Positions 43,719 through 52,866 of a stretch of DNA of 64,000 nt are shown in pieces. Every line of letters starts with the position of its first letter. The first letter of the stretch is position 1. Under the pieces are notes generated by a model. The model was not told the origin of the DNA. It did no database searches and saw nothing but the letters and a program-made list of their open reading frames with translations. The stretch is from an uncultured Eggerthella sp. (lineage in GTDB: Bacteria; Actinomycetota; Coriobacteriia; Coriobacteriales; Eggerthellaceae), in the NCBI GenBank assembly GCA_900542065.1, contig UQLU01000002.1, forward strand, positions 1 through 64,000, in the 5' to 3' direction. Position numbers and translations under genes: made by a program.

Positions 43719-44891
43719 TCACTCCTTTTCTTCTTCAACGGCTGAACATTGATAAACATCATCAACAGCAGAAGCGTCACTATCTTCAACAGTTGAACGA
43801 ACACTTGATAATTTAGATTGGAACGTAACGTAGTGGGGCAACTTCAGGTGAGACACAAAGCCCGTAGCTTCTACCCCATCTATGTGATAGAGCACGAATT
43901 CTTCATCTTGAGTTGGATACTGCTTATCGCCTTGATTAAGGCAGAAATCCAATACGCTCATTGCGATAGCCTTTGTCTCCAAGTGACCCATAACCAGCCC
44001 ATAGCCCACTTCAAAAGAAAGCTGAGCTTTGCCATTTTTGGTGGAATCAATGGAGAAAACGCTCTCAACTTCGGTAACAGGAATACTTCCAAGATAGTAA
44101 GCATCTTCTTCGCTACCCTCTTGCGAAAGAGGATTGTCGATAAGAATTTCAATGGATCCCGCACGAAGCTCTCCCACTGTTGGATGCGAAGGACCAAAGC
44201 CGCGAATCGCTGCATATCCAAGCGTAGTAACGCCTTGGGTCATACCGCGCGCGAGCGTTTGCAAACGTGCAGAACGAGGAGCAGGAAACGTAAGTGGCTC
44301 CATGGTTACATCCACAGGTTCGGTGTCATCGTTGACATACGTTTCAGACAAACCTTCTGCCCGCAAATAATCCAAAACCTTAGGAAGAGAACTTAAAGAA
44401 GCAAGTGCTTCTTCTGTTGCACTGCCGCATATCTTTTCTACTTCCGCTTCAAAAGCTTCGCGAATACGCGCCTGATCTTCAGCGGTTTCGTCTTCTAAAT
44501 CAAAATTGATCAAGCGATGAGAATAATCACGCGTCGCACCAAGTAGCTGACCGCCTGGTACATCTTTGAAAGCTGCCGAAATACGGCGTTCTACCTGCAT
44601 TTTTTCGGTATCAATAACACGCGAAATATAAGGACGTTCCAAGGTTGACCTAAATGCGCGCAACAAAAATACCGCTTCTTCAGGAGAGCCTTGTGCTTGC
44701 TTGAGCGCCAATGCTGCCAAGCGGGGAGCGTAAAGCGATGCCTCGCCCATGACCTGTTCTACTAGACCAGGAAACGTTATTTCTATTTCTTCTACTGTTG
44801 ATGTATCACCTTGCGACACACGCTCATATTCAAGAAGCTTCAAGCTCTCTTCGATGGCAACACCGCCACCGCGAACTGCTACATATCCCAT
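43719..44891 (-). CDS. phnI: C-P lyase core subunit PhnI
   Basis: A 390-residue subunit, close to the usual 350-370. The N-terminal MGYVAVRGGGVAIEESLKLL and the block LGYAAIRGFGPSHPTVGELR are characteristic. PhnI carries the nucleosidase activity that, with G, H and L, links phosphonate to ribose. Its start overlaps the end of phnH by 13 nt. The last 40 residues are acidic and poorly conserved. Confidence 0.96.
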   Translation of the reverse strand: MGYVAVRGGGVAIEESLKLLEYERVSQGDTSTVEEIEITFPGLVEQVMGEASLYAPRLAALALKQAQGSPEEAVFLLRAFRSTLERPYISRVIDTEKMQVERRISAAFKDVPGGQLLGATRDYSHRLINFDLEDETAEDQARIREAFEAEVEKICGSATEEALASLSSLPKVLDYLRAEGLSETYVNDDTEPVDVTMEPLTFPAPRSARLQTLARGMTQGVTTLGYAAIRGFGPSHPTVGELRAGSIEILIDNPLSQEGSEEDAYYLGSIPVTEVESVFSIDSTKNGKAQLSFEVGYGLVMGHLETKAIAMSVLDFCLNQGDKQYPTQDEEFVLYHIDGVEATGFVSHLKLPHYVTFQSKLSSVRSTVEDSDASAVDDVYQCSAVEEEKE

Positions 44892-45595
44892 GCGGCGCCC
44901 TCCTTTTCAACCGAAACGATTTTGGTTGTACGAGGGATGCCCACCACACGGCCTTCAACATCAACCAGAATAAAATCGATACCACAAGGATATTCATCAC
45001 CACGATCGTGACGTGCCTCAATCCAGTCATTGCGATCTACAAAAAAGGTGTGGGTATCTTTTATGCCAGGACCACTTACTACAACACGATACAATTTCTC
45101 GTCGGAATTTGGGATATTTCGGACTTCGTCTGATCCCGTATTAGCAACAGTATCTGCAGTGTTGTCACAAGCAGAAAAACCTGGAATGCTATCTCCTGCT
45201 AACAACCCACAATTAACAAGGATCGTTGCTCCTTTTTCAGGCGCAATTAAGGTCCCTTCAAACGCCTTTAAAACAGCGTCGCGACAAGCAAAAGAATGAG
45301 CTACATCGGGAATCAAAACAAAATCTGCCTGCTCTAGTTCGGTAGGATGGGAATGGGTGTTAAGCATTACCCATTGGGTAGCCTGCGTTTCCTTTGAACC
45401 AGAAACTGCAAAGGTTACCGCCTGATCAACTAATGTTTTTACTACCGTTTCGAAATGGATAGGCAGAGGGTTTTCTTCTTCGTCGCCTGCACGTAACACC
45501 TCAACTACCCCAAGTCTCCCTGGGCGCGCAAGCGCATTCATGATATTTCGAAAGGCACGTTGTAATACATGCGTTTCAGCATTGTTAGCAATCAT
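44879..45595 (-). CDS. phnH: C-P lyase core subunit PhnH
   Basis: A 238-residue protein; the N-terminal AFRNIMNALARPGR and the C-terminal GIDFILVDVEGRVVGIPRTT are the conserved blocks of PhnH, a structural subunit of the PhnGHIJ core. It starts 2 nt after the phnG stop. An insert of about 45 residues in the middle (near 120-165) makes it longer than the roughly 195-residue E. coli protein. Confidence 0.94.
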   Translation of the reverse strand: MIANNAETHVLQRAFRNIMNALARPGRLGVVEVLRAGDEEENPLPIHFETVVKTLVDQAVTFAVSGSKETQATQWVMLNTHSHPTELEQADFVLIPDVAHSFACRDAVLKAFEGTLIAPEKGATILVNCGLLAGDSIPGFSACDNTADTVANTGSDEVRNIPNSDEKLYRVVVSGPGIKDTHTFFVDRNDWIEARHDRGDEYPCGIDFILVDVEGRVVGIPRTTKIVSVEKEGAAWDM

Positions 45596-45597
45596 AA

Positions 45598-46026
45598 CTA
45601 CACTTCCATGGTCGAAAAATCTACTTGCGTTCTTAAGAGGGCTTCGTTGTGTTTGCGCTTCTCTGTCTGGATGTGCTTATCTGACTGAATCAGTAACGCA
45701 TCCCATCCCGCTTCTTCGCATGCCGCAGGATCAAAGGTGTAAGCCGCATCCACTACCGCTAAATCAAACGCTTTGCCATGATCTTCGCCCATGACCATGC
45801 CGTATCCATACGTGTCGCCAATGCGCACCACACATGAAGTCATAAGCGCTTCTCCTAAATAAAATTGGGAGCGCCGTGCGCTTTCTCGCACACGAAGCAT
45901 GACAAGCTCTTCGGTTGGCTCTTTGACAAGAGCTACATCATGCTTTTGTTCGACTTCCCGCGCAATTTGGTTAAGGACAGTTGGCTGCCCCTCCACCAAA
46001 ATGCGCGTACGAACTCTTCTTTCCAT
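45598..46026 (-). CDS. phnG: C-P lyase core subunit PhnG
   Basis: A 142-residue subunit with the conserved VMLRVRESARRSQFYLGEAL and CVVRIGDTYGYGMVMGED segments. It forms part of the PhnGHIJ complex. It begins 27 nt after the second permease gene, so transport and catabolism are in one unit. AAAGGAA precedes its ATG. Confidence 0.95.
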   Translation of the reverse strand: MERRVRTRILVEGQPTVLNQIAREVEQKHDVALVKEPTEELVMLRVRESARRSQFYLGEALMTSCVVRIGDTYGYGMVMGEDHGKAFDLAVVDAAYTFDPAACEEAGWDALLIQSDKHIQTEKRKHNEALLRTQVDFSTMEV

Positions 46027-46053
46027 TTCCTTTTTCTCTCCTGATTTTTCTCT

Positions 46054-46956
46054 CTAGTTCTGAACAATGAAGCGCTTGCGCAGCTGAGTAGCAATAATTT
46101 CTAACACCACTGCAACCGCCAAGCAGAAGTACACGATGACGCCTACTTCATGAATATTGAGATAGAAGCTACCTGCCAAGAACAGCTGATAACCTACGCC
46201 ACCAGCACCAGCAACAGCCCCTACTGCAACCGCATTAACAAAGTTGATTTCAAATCGAATAAACGTCCATGACAGCATTTCAGTGATCTTTTCTGGAACA
46301 ACCGCAGAAAATACCACCTGCCACCAAGACGCACCTGATGCACGCAACGCCTCGATAACACCTGGATCAACTTCTTCGAAACTTTCGGAATATGCTTTTA
46401 CTAAATAAGCAACGCTATGGAATAAAAGGCCTGTTACTGCAGCCTCAGGGCCAAGACCGATAGCAACCGTAAAAATGAGCACCCACAAAATGGTTGGTAC
46501 TGCACGGAAGAACGACATGATTGCCTTAATCACGTTCGAAATAGCCTTGTTAGACAAATTCATAGCAGCAAACAAACCAAAGAAGAAAGCAATTACCGCG
46601 CCAATAAACGTAGTAAGTGCTGCTAAAGCAAGTGACTGCAGGGTACCTACAATTACGTCTTCCATGGTGAAGTGATTTACCAACCATGGCTGAGTAAGCA
46701 TAGTGGCAAAGTCTTCTAAAGCAGCAGGAACTGCCTGTGCCATAGGGATTTTCCCATAGTCCATAATGACGAACGTAAAGATAGTTACTGCTACTAGCGT
46801 ACCTAAGGTTATCCATAAAACCGTGTTGGATTTATTTGCCACACGCGTCTTAATTCGACCGCCATGACTACGCTTGATTCCCAACGTTGCATCATCGAGC
46901 TGTTTTGCTTCGGCAATACGCTGCACACAAGCTTCTGCACTAACGGACGGACTCAT
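46054..46956 (-). CDS. phnE: phosphonate ABC permease PhnE (second copy)
   Basis: A 300-residue permease with about six membrane helices after a soluble N-terminus of about 45 residues. The coupling loop EEVDPGVIEALRASGASWWQ is the PhnE-type EAA motif. It overlaps the first phnE by 4 nt (ATGA). Two PhnE proteins likely form a heterodimer. Confidence 0.94.
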   Translation of the reverse strand: MSPSVSAEACVQRIAEAKQLDDATLGIKRSHGGRIKTRVANKSNTVLWITLGTLVAVTIFTFVIMDYGKIPMAQAVPAALEDFATMLTQPWLVNHFTMEDVIVGTLQSLALAALTTFIGAVIAFFFGLFAAMNLSNKAISNVIKAIMSFFRAVPTILWVLIFTVAIGLGPEAAVTGLLFHSVAYLVKAYSESFEEVDPGVIEALRASGASWWQVVFSAVVPEKITEMLSWTFIRFEINFVNAVAVGAVAGAGGVGYQLFLAGSFYLNIHEVGVIVYFCLAVAVVLEIIATQLRKRFIVQN

Positions 46957-47834
46957 ATAATCTGCCTCCTTACATAGTTAGAAGTTGCTTCGCATGCAAT
47001 TACGACAACGATGATGAAAAGAAGAATGATTGCCGTTACGCCGTAATCGAAGCTCTTGTAGTACACGTTGAACACAAAGCCGATACCAGTACCCGTCAAA
47101 ATACCGACGAGCGTTGCATCGCGAATGTTGGTTTCCACCATGTATAAAAGCCAACTCACAACTGAAGTAATTGAAAGCGGGATAACTGCCTGAACAACAA
47201 CTTGCAAGTAACTTGCACCCGTAGAACGAAGCGCCTCAATAACACCACCGCTTATTTCGTCGAGCGTTTCCAAAAAGCAGCGCGTCAAATATCCGAAGCT
47301 ACCCAAAAACAAAACAAGAAAGCCGGTAAATTCACTTTGATTAAAAGAAAAGAGCAAGATAAAAGCCCAAGCTACTGCAGGAATGTTGCGAAATACCGAT
47401 GCAATGGCGCGAACGATAACAGAAGTTGGCCCACCAATACCCACCGAACGACATCCCAGTACCGCCAGAAGATAGGCAAAAATTGCACCCATTACGCTTG
47501 AAGCAACCGCAGATAAAACCGTTGACAGCAAGGCGTTTAGTATTTGAGGGATTTTCTCAAGCGACTCTACCGTTGGAACAAAATTAGTTGCCATCCAAAC
47601 TACCGCAGAAGGAAAATCCATAACGGCAGCAACAAAGTCGAAATCTACCGCAGCGCCCGAAATCGCATTAATGGCTATAAAACCCACCGCAAGAAGCACG
47701 ATAAAGATACTGCGTTTACGGAAGAACTTCCTTCCTTCAGGCGAATCGGGAAGAATAACTTTCCCAGCATCAGCAATATCACCTGAGGCAGGACCTTCAG
47801 CTGCTTTGCGGTTCAAGAAAGAAAACGCACTCAT
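46953..47834 (-). CDS. phnE: phosphonate ABC permease PhnE (first copy)
   Basis: A 293-residue permease with about six membrane helices; coupling loop DEISGGVIEALRSTGASYLQ. It overlaps phnC by 4 nt. It is clearly a paralogue of the following gene but not a recent copy. The pair with PhnC and PhnD makes a complete importer. Confidence 0.94.
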   Translation of the reverse strand: MSAFSFLNRKAAEGPASGDIADAGKVILPDSPEGRKFFRKRSIFIVLLAVGFIAINAISGAAVDFDFVAAVMDFPSAVVWMATNFVPTVESLEKIPQILNALLSTVLSAVASSVMGAIFAYLLAVLGCRSVGIGGPTSVIVRAIASVFRNIPAVAWAFILLFSFNQSEFTGFLVLFLGSFGYLTRCFLETLDEISGGVIEALRSTGASYLQVVVQAVIPLSITSVVSWLLYMVETNIRDATLVGILTGTGIGFVFNVYYKSFDYGVTAIILLFIIVVVIACEATSNYVRRQII

Positions 47835-48733
47835 AATGCTGCCCCCGTAAGGGTTTCTTCCTTCTTTTCACTGACGTTTGATTGGACAGCTGGAGTGGCG
47901 TCATTCACCACAATACCTGGACGATCGGGGGCCTGATCAACCAGTTCGCCTTCTTCTACCCCATCAGCATGTTCGCGTACATACGGCGTGCCATAGATGT
48001 AAGAAATTACCTTAGCGTCTAGTTCATCAGGGGTTCCGTCGAATACCAATTTGCCACGACGAAGACCAATGATGCGATCGGAAAATTCAACCGCGTAATC
48101 GACCTGATGAAGGTTTACCAAGCAAGCAATACCCAATTCATCACAAGCCCAGCGCAGTTGCTCCATAACCGTACGAGAAGACTTCGGATCCAAACTCGCA
48201 ATAGGCTCGTCGCACAACATAAGAAGCGGGTCCTGAACCAAAGCGCGGGCAATGCCTACGCGCTGCTTCTGACCACCTGAAAGCTGGTCGGCGCGCTTGT
48301 AGGCAAACTCAGCCAAACCCACTTTCGCCAGAATGTCAAAAGCTTCCATTTTCTCTTCTTCGGTATACAAACCAAGAGCACCCGCCAAGCTTGATTTGTA
48401 GCCCAGACGACCTTGCAGCACATTTTCAATAGCGCTTGCGCGATATACCAGATTGTAGTGTTGGAAGATCATGCTGATGCGACGACGTACTCCGCGAAGC
48501 TGACGTCGAGACATTTTGGTTACATCTTCGCCATTAAAAACAATGCTGCCTTCAGTAGGATCAATAAGACGATTAATGCAGCGCAAAAATGTAGATTTAC
48601 CCGCACCAGAACAGCCAATTACACTCACAAATTCGCCACGACCAATCGTTACATTGATGCTATCAAGAGCCTTGCTCTTTCCGTTGTAACTTTTGGAAAG
48701 GTCGTCGATAACCAAAAGGTCCGAATCAGCCAT
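47831..48733 (-). CDS. phnC: phosphonate ABC transporter ATPase PhnC
   Basis: A 300-residue ABC ATPase with Walker A GCSGAGKST (near 39), Q-loop MIFQHYNLV, signature QLSGGQKQRVGIARAL, Walker B LLMLCDEPIA and H-loop NLHQVDYA. PhnC energises uptake of phosphonates. The last 45 residues are an uncommon acidic/valine-rich extension. GGAGAGG precedes the ATG. An attenuator lies between phnD and this gene. Confidence 0.95.
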   Translation of the reverse strand: MADSDLLVIDDLSKSYNGKSKALDSINVTIGRGEFVSVIGCSGAGKSTFLRCINRLIDPTEGSIVFNGEDVTKMSRRQLRGVRRRISMIFQHYNLVYRASAIENVLQGRLGYKSSLAGALGLYTEEEKMEAFDILAKVGLAEFAYKRADQLSGGQKQRVGIARALVQDPLLMLCDEPIASLDPKSSRTVMEQLRWACDELGIACLVNLHQVDYAVEFSDRIIGLRRGKLVFDGTPDELDAKVISYIYGTPYVREHADGVEEGELVDQAPDRPGIVVNDATPAVQSNVSEKKEETLTGAAL

Positions 48734-48795
48734 AATTCCTCTCCATTTACTTAATCTTCCCTATTTAGGAATTGCTAGAACAAAAACTTCAGTGG

Positions 48796-48830
48796 AAACA
48801 AAGACCTCGCTGAGATAACTCAGCGAGGTC
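48796..48830 (-). terminator. attenuating hairpin between phnD and phnC
   Basis: A 12-bp perfect stem GACCTCGCTGAG / CTCAGCGAGGTC with a 4-nt loop, followed on the minus strand by TTTGTTTCC. It follows phnD by 16 nt and would make the binding protein more abundant than the downstream genes. Confidence 0.75.
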
Positions 48831-48845
48831 AGAAATCATTCGCAA

Positions 48846-49892
48846 TTAGCCGAGATTGCGAATTGGGTCATACCAGGAATCTTCAACAGCTACAAAAGCG
48901 GTCTTGTCAGATTCCTTTTCTACGAGGCCAGTAGCGTTTTCGTCTTCGCCGTCATAGAAGATTGCAGTGTTAGCAGCAGTATCAGCAGAAGTCATAGCGT
49001 CAGTAATTGCCTTCTGCTCGTCCTCGCTCAAGGTTTCCGTGTTGTAGCAGAAGGGAGCATTAAGAACTGGAGTGATACCGATGATGGTGAACTGTTCGCC
49101 GCGCACAGTATCAAATGGTGCCTCTGCGTCATCCTTTACCTTGTAAACAGCACCTACGGTATTAGGCTCGCCAGATACGAGATCAAAGTACATATCAACA
49201 TCGATGTCATCGAATGCCGCAGCTTCAGCATTGCCAGAAAGCAGGTTTACGGCAGAACCCTGATGAGAATCACCAAACATTACCGAGCTAAAGAAGGTGC
49301 CATCTTCGAGCAATTCGTCGGAAGATTCCAGACCGAACTTTTCAACAATGGAGCTTGAAGGAATTGCAAAGCCTGAGGTAGAGGTTGCAGATACAAAAGA
49401 GAAGCTCTTTCCTTTGATGTTGTCGATGGTGTAGGTATCGCCATCTTTGTACTGATCTGCGTTTTCAGTCTTTACGCAAATACGGCTATAGTAGCAAGCC
49501 TCGTCCAGAGTGCCATTTGCATCACTTGCAGTGAATGCGCACTGAACTTTGTCGTTCTTTTCATTTGCCTGAACATAGCCTTCAGCACCAAGATAGCCCA
49601 TCTGAGCCTGACCAGAAACAAGAGCCTCAATTGCTACGTTGTAGTCAGTCGTGGTCATGATTTCAACATCGCGGCCTGTTGCGTTCTTGATAATTTCCGC
49701 AACTGCATCGCGAGATGCTTCCATATCAGCAGAAGAATTATCAGGCAAAAATACGACCGTAAGAGGTTCACTGTTAGAAGAACCCTCTCCTGAGTCTGAG
49801 GAACAGCCCGTTGCGAACAACACAGTGCCAAGCGCAAGTACTGCAGCAATCAGAACTGCCAAGGAGCGCTTTGCAAGAGTTACACCTTCCAT
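48846..49892 (-). CDS. phnD: phosphonate-binding lipoprotein PhnD
   Basis: A 348-residue solute-binding protein. The lipoprotein signal ends in LFATGC (Cys near residue 30). The mature protein begins LTVVFLPDNSSADM and contains VAIEALVSGQAQMGYLGAEG, SFVSATSTSGFAIPSS and FGDSHQGSAVNLLSG, all typical of PhnD. It is the first gene of the phn operon. Confidence 0.94.
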   Translation of the reverse strand: MEGVTLAKRSLAVLIAAVLALGTVLFATGCSSDSGEGSSNSEPLTVVFLPDNSSADMEASRDAVAEIIKNATGRDVEIMTTTDYNVAIEALVSGQAQMGYLGAEGYVQANEKNDKVQCAFTASDANGTLDEACYYSRICVKTENADQYKDGDTYTIDNIKGKSFSFVSATSTSGFAIPSSSIVEKFGLESSDELLEDGTFFSSVMFGDSHQGSAVNLLSGNAEAAAFDDIDVDMYFDLVSGEPNTVGAVYKVKDDAEAPFDTVRGEQFTIIGITPVLNAPFCYNTETLSEDEQKAITDAMTSADTAANTAIFYDGEDENATGLVEKESDKTAFVAVEDSWYDPIRNLG

Positions 49893-50150
49893 TTGTTAGT
49901 CCTTTTCCTTTCTTTTTTCACTAGTCACAAAAGACAGGAGCGAATATAACCAAGGAAAAGTTCGAAAAAAATAGGTTGAACGTGGTTCTAAGACAGGTTT
50001 AAGAAAAGCGGATCAAACCTGAAATCGGCGTAACGTTTGTAAGAAAAAATGCGAAATAATGGTTTACATTTAACGCGCTTCGAAAAAATCTTTAAGAAAG
50101 TTCTAAAGAAGTCACTCTTGCATTTAACACTTGTCTGCATCAAGCTTGCG

Positions 50151-50224
50151 GTTCATGTCTGTACCGAATTTATGACTCATATTAGGCCACATAAGTTCAT
50201 GTCCAAGCACGCAAGTTTATGTCC
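50151..50224. repeat. degenerate direct repeats upstream of phnD
   Basis: GTTCATGTCT (50151), ATTTATGACT (50168), GTTCATGTCC (50195) and GTTTATGTCC (50215) form a cluster of one motif with starts 17, 27 and 20 nt apart. It is 260-330 nt upstream of phnD. A regulator binding direct repeats, as Pho-type regulators do, is possible. Confidence 0.4.
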
Positions 50225-50306
50225 GAATCCGCAGCTTTGCATTGAATCTCAGGTCGAGATCCTATCAAAATCCAATCAAAAATATTTTTGTCTATTTAAA
50301 GCACCC

Positions 50307-50463
50307 TTTTTGGATGAAAATGTACGTTTGTTACCAAAAACGACGCTCCGAGAATGCTTTTCACGACAAATAGGCAGATTAAGATTGTTTGGTTACCTAT
50401 AATTCTTAAATCATTACATCTCGCAATGCTGAATGGTAACAAACGTACATTTTCATCCAAAAA
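50307..50463. repeat. 30-bp perfect inverted repeat with 97-bp spacer
   Basis: Arms 50307-50336 and 50434-50463 are exact complements over 30 bp (the right arm starts TGGTAACAAACGTAC and ends TTTTCATCCAAAAA). No target-site duplication or transposase is seen. The 49893-50537 gap otherwise contains only a 7-bp inverted repeat (49994-50021) and the direct repeats noted separately. Confidence 0.85.
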
Positions 50464-50537
50464 CGCCTATCCCATCGTGCACGCAGCTTCCAAAGACAAC
50501 TGCGCCAGCAACAAACAGGTAGCAGTCAGCTTTCGCA

Positions 50538-51620
50538 CTAACGAATCCGCAGTTCCCAAAAAGCAACCGCGCTTGCAGCAGCAACGTTAAGCGAATCCAC
50601 TCCGTGTGCCATAGGGATTTTCACCGTATAGTCACACGCCGCTATAGTGTGATCAGAGAGACCATCACCTTCGGTACCTAACACAACAGCAAGCTTTTCA
50701 CATTCTTTGAGTTGCGGATCATCTAGGCTAATGGAATTGTCGTTTAGAGCTAATGCGGTTGATTTAAATCCTAGCTCTCGAAGCATCTGTAAACCCTGAG
50801 CAGGCCATGCATCGCTTAGGAAAGTATTATCGGCAGGACCATGAATAGCGCTTTCATTGCAGTCAGCACTTTCGAAGCCAATATTCATACCAATACGAGT
50901 CCAAGGCACCTGAAAGACCGTTCCCATAGATACACGCACCGCTCTGCGATACAGCGGGTCACAGCATGTTGGCGTAACTAAAATGGCGTCTATTCCAAGC
51001 GCCGCTGCACTGCGGAACGCTGCGCCTACATTAGTATGATTGGTTATATCTTCCAGAATAGCTATACGGCGCGCTTGCGTACGCTCCAGAAGATCACGCA
51101 CCGAAGGCAAGGGCTTACGTCGCATAGCGCACAAAACTCCACGCGTTAATTCATACCCTGCAAGTTTTTCGATTTCCGAAGCGGGAGCAACAAATACTGG
51201 CAGGCCTTCTGGAGCGTCTGTATTATCGGTAACGTTTTCTACGGCGCCGTCATCGATTGATGCGGATGTACCATTAGCCACGCTTTCCGCAGTTCTGCCA
51301 TCCCGCAAAATCTCTACGTCAGTGGCCTTGCATCCCGCAGCCTGCGCTTCGTGACTACCTCCCCGATTCTGCTTTTCATGAAAGCAATCCCATGCCACTT
51401 GAGCACGCTCGATAAGACCCCGCATAGCATCCAACTTGTGATCAGGTATCAAAAGCGACAACGGTTCATATCCCGCCGCCAAAGCGCGATCGATTACCTT
51501 GTCGGATTCTGCAATAAAAATGCCTTTTTCGGGTTCAAGCTTATTGCGCAATTGAACTTCAGTAAGACGCGCATATACGTCTAATCTTTGATCATCTAAA
51601 GAAGTAATTTTTTCTACCAT
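50538..51620 (-). CDS. SpoU/TrmH-family RNA 2'-O-methyltransferase
   Basis: A 360-residue RNA methyltransferase. The N-terminal substrate-recognition domain (residues 1-75) is followed by a variable insert of about 70 residues (76-145) and the SPOUT core: ILEDITNHTNVGAAFRSA, VLGTEGDGLSDHT and MAHGVDSLNVAAASAVAFWE, which form the SAM-binding knot. The length exceeds the usual 250-280 because of the insert. Target RNA is unknown. Confidence 0.9.
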   Translation of the reverse strand: MVEKITSLDDQRLDVYARLTEVQLRNKLEPEKGIFIAESDKVIDRALAAGYEPLSLLIPDHKLDAMRGLIERAQVAWDCFHEKQNRGGSHEAQAAGCKATDVEILRDGRTAESVANGTSASIDDGAVENVTDNTDAPEGLPVFVAPASEIEKLAGYELTRGVLCAMRRKPLPSVRDLLERTQARRIAILEDITNHTNVGAAFRSAAALGIDAILVTPTCCDPLYRRAVRVSMGTVFQVPWTRIGMNIGFESADCNESAIHGPADNTFLSDAWPAQGLQMLRELGFKSTALALNDNSISLDDPQLKECEKLAVVLGTEGDGLSDHTIAACDYTVKIPMAHGVDSLNVAAASAVAFWELRIR

Positions 51621-51693
51621 AGTGAATCACTCATAGTTAAACCGTTTGTATTGAGGCACTCATACCAACGCAATTATGTTTATATCGCCTGTA

Positions 51694-52656
51694 TTAAACC
51701 ACCAACAGCGCAATCAAAGGCAGGGTAATAACTGAAAGCACCGTGGTTAAAAACGTCACGCGCGCAACCGTACGCGTATCGCCCGAATAAGCCAACGAAA
51801 GCATTGTTCCATTTGATGCCACAGGCATTCCTGCCAAAAGAACCAAAATTGCAAGAATAAAAGCATCGTGAACAAACAAACCAAAAACAAAAAATACCGC
51901 CAGAGGCACCACGACTAGGCGAATAGCTGTCGTAACATAGCTCCATCCATCAGTGAAAATATCATGCAAGGGCATCTTAGCAATGGAAGATCCCACCACC
52001 AGCATTGCAGCAGGAACCGTCATGCCGCCCAATAAATCACATGCTTGTTGAATTGGGCTACCTGGTGCATTAATTTCAAAAATTGCTAAAACTGCCGCTA
52101 TACTTGATGCGATAACCGCAGGCTTCAGTAAAGCATGACCCACCGCGCTTAACTGCTTTCGCCAACCACGCCGCTCATCATCGCCACCCACTGAACCTGA
52201 TATAAGCATGACACCAACAGAAAAAATAATGATATTGAAAATAATGTTATAAATTGCCGCATACAGTACTGCGCTTGGATCAAGCACCGAGGCCAATACG
52301 GCATACCCAATAAAACCAGTATTGCCGAATACCATCATAAACTCATGCGCACCACGAGTTACCTTCGACATTTTTCGATAGAGCAAACGCCCTATAACAA
52401 GACTGAGCGAAATAGTAAGCACAAAATAGAGTGTCGCATATAAAAGAGTGCACCCGATGTCGTGCGCACTTGGTAAAGAGGTGCTCGACAGTACCGAATT
52501 TAAAATAAGCGCAGGAAGCGTGATATTAAACACTAGCTGCGAAAGCATCGTATCGAATGTGTCGTTCATAAGGCTCTTTTTACGAGCAATGAAACCGCAT
52601 ACGACAATTACAGCCAAAATAAACATCTGGATGGCAGTATGTTGAAACACTTCCAC
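51694..52656 (-). CDS. AEC-family transporter (auxin efflux carrier fold)
   Basis: A 320-residue membrane protein with ten hydrophobic helices arranged as two five-helix repeats. Blocks such as FITLPALILNSVLSS, FGNTGFIGYAVLAS and MPVASNGTMLSLAYSGD match the AEC family of malate/organic-acid or auxin-like permeases. It starts at GTG. No neighbour points to a substrate. Confidence 0.85.
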   Translation of the reverse strand: MEVFQHTAIQMFILAVIVVCGFIARKKSLMNDTFDTMLSQLVFNITLPALILNSVLSSTSLPSAHDIGCTLLYATLYFVLTISLSLVIGRLLYRKMSKVTRGAHEFMMVFGNTGFIGYAVLASVLDPSAVLYAAIYNIIFNIIIFSVGVMLISGSVGGDDERRGWRKQLSAVGHALLKPAVIASSIAAVLAIFEINAPGSPIQQACDLLGGMTVPAAMLVVGSSIAKMPLHDIFTDGWSYVTTAIRLVVVPLAVFFVFGLFVHDAFILAILVLLAGMPVASNGTMLSLAYSGDTRTVARVTFLTTVLSVITLPLIALLVV

Positions 52657-52866
52657 GCTTATCAGACGGCTCCTTCATTAATTTGCGATTTTGCCCGTTA
52701 TGGCAGTTCGAACGTCACAGTAATTCGAATGCGAATTTTACCGCTATATAAAATACAACATCCCAAGCAAGCCTTTTTATTTAAATCCCGCATTAGTATA
52801 TTGCTCTATCAAACAATACTTTTGAAGATGGTTTGATTTTAGGCGCCACTCATGCCTAACTAGGAT

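Noticed and set aside
50049..50402. A 117-codon plus-strand reading frame between phnD and the rRNA methyltransferase gene
   Set aside because: The product is rich in unrelated Cys, His and Lys, has no ribosome site, and runs into one arm of the 30-bp inverted repeat; it looks like chance.
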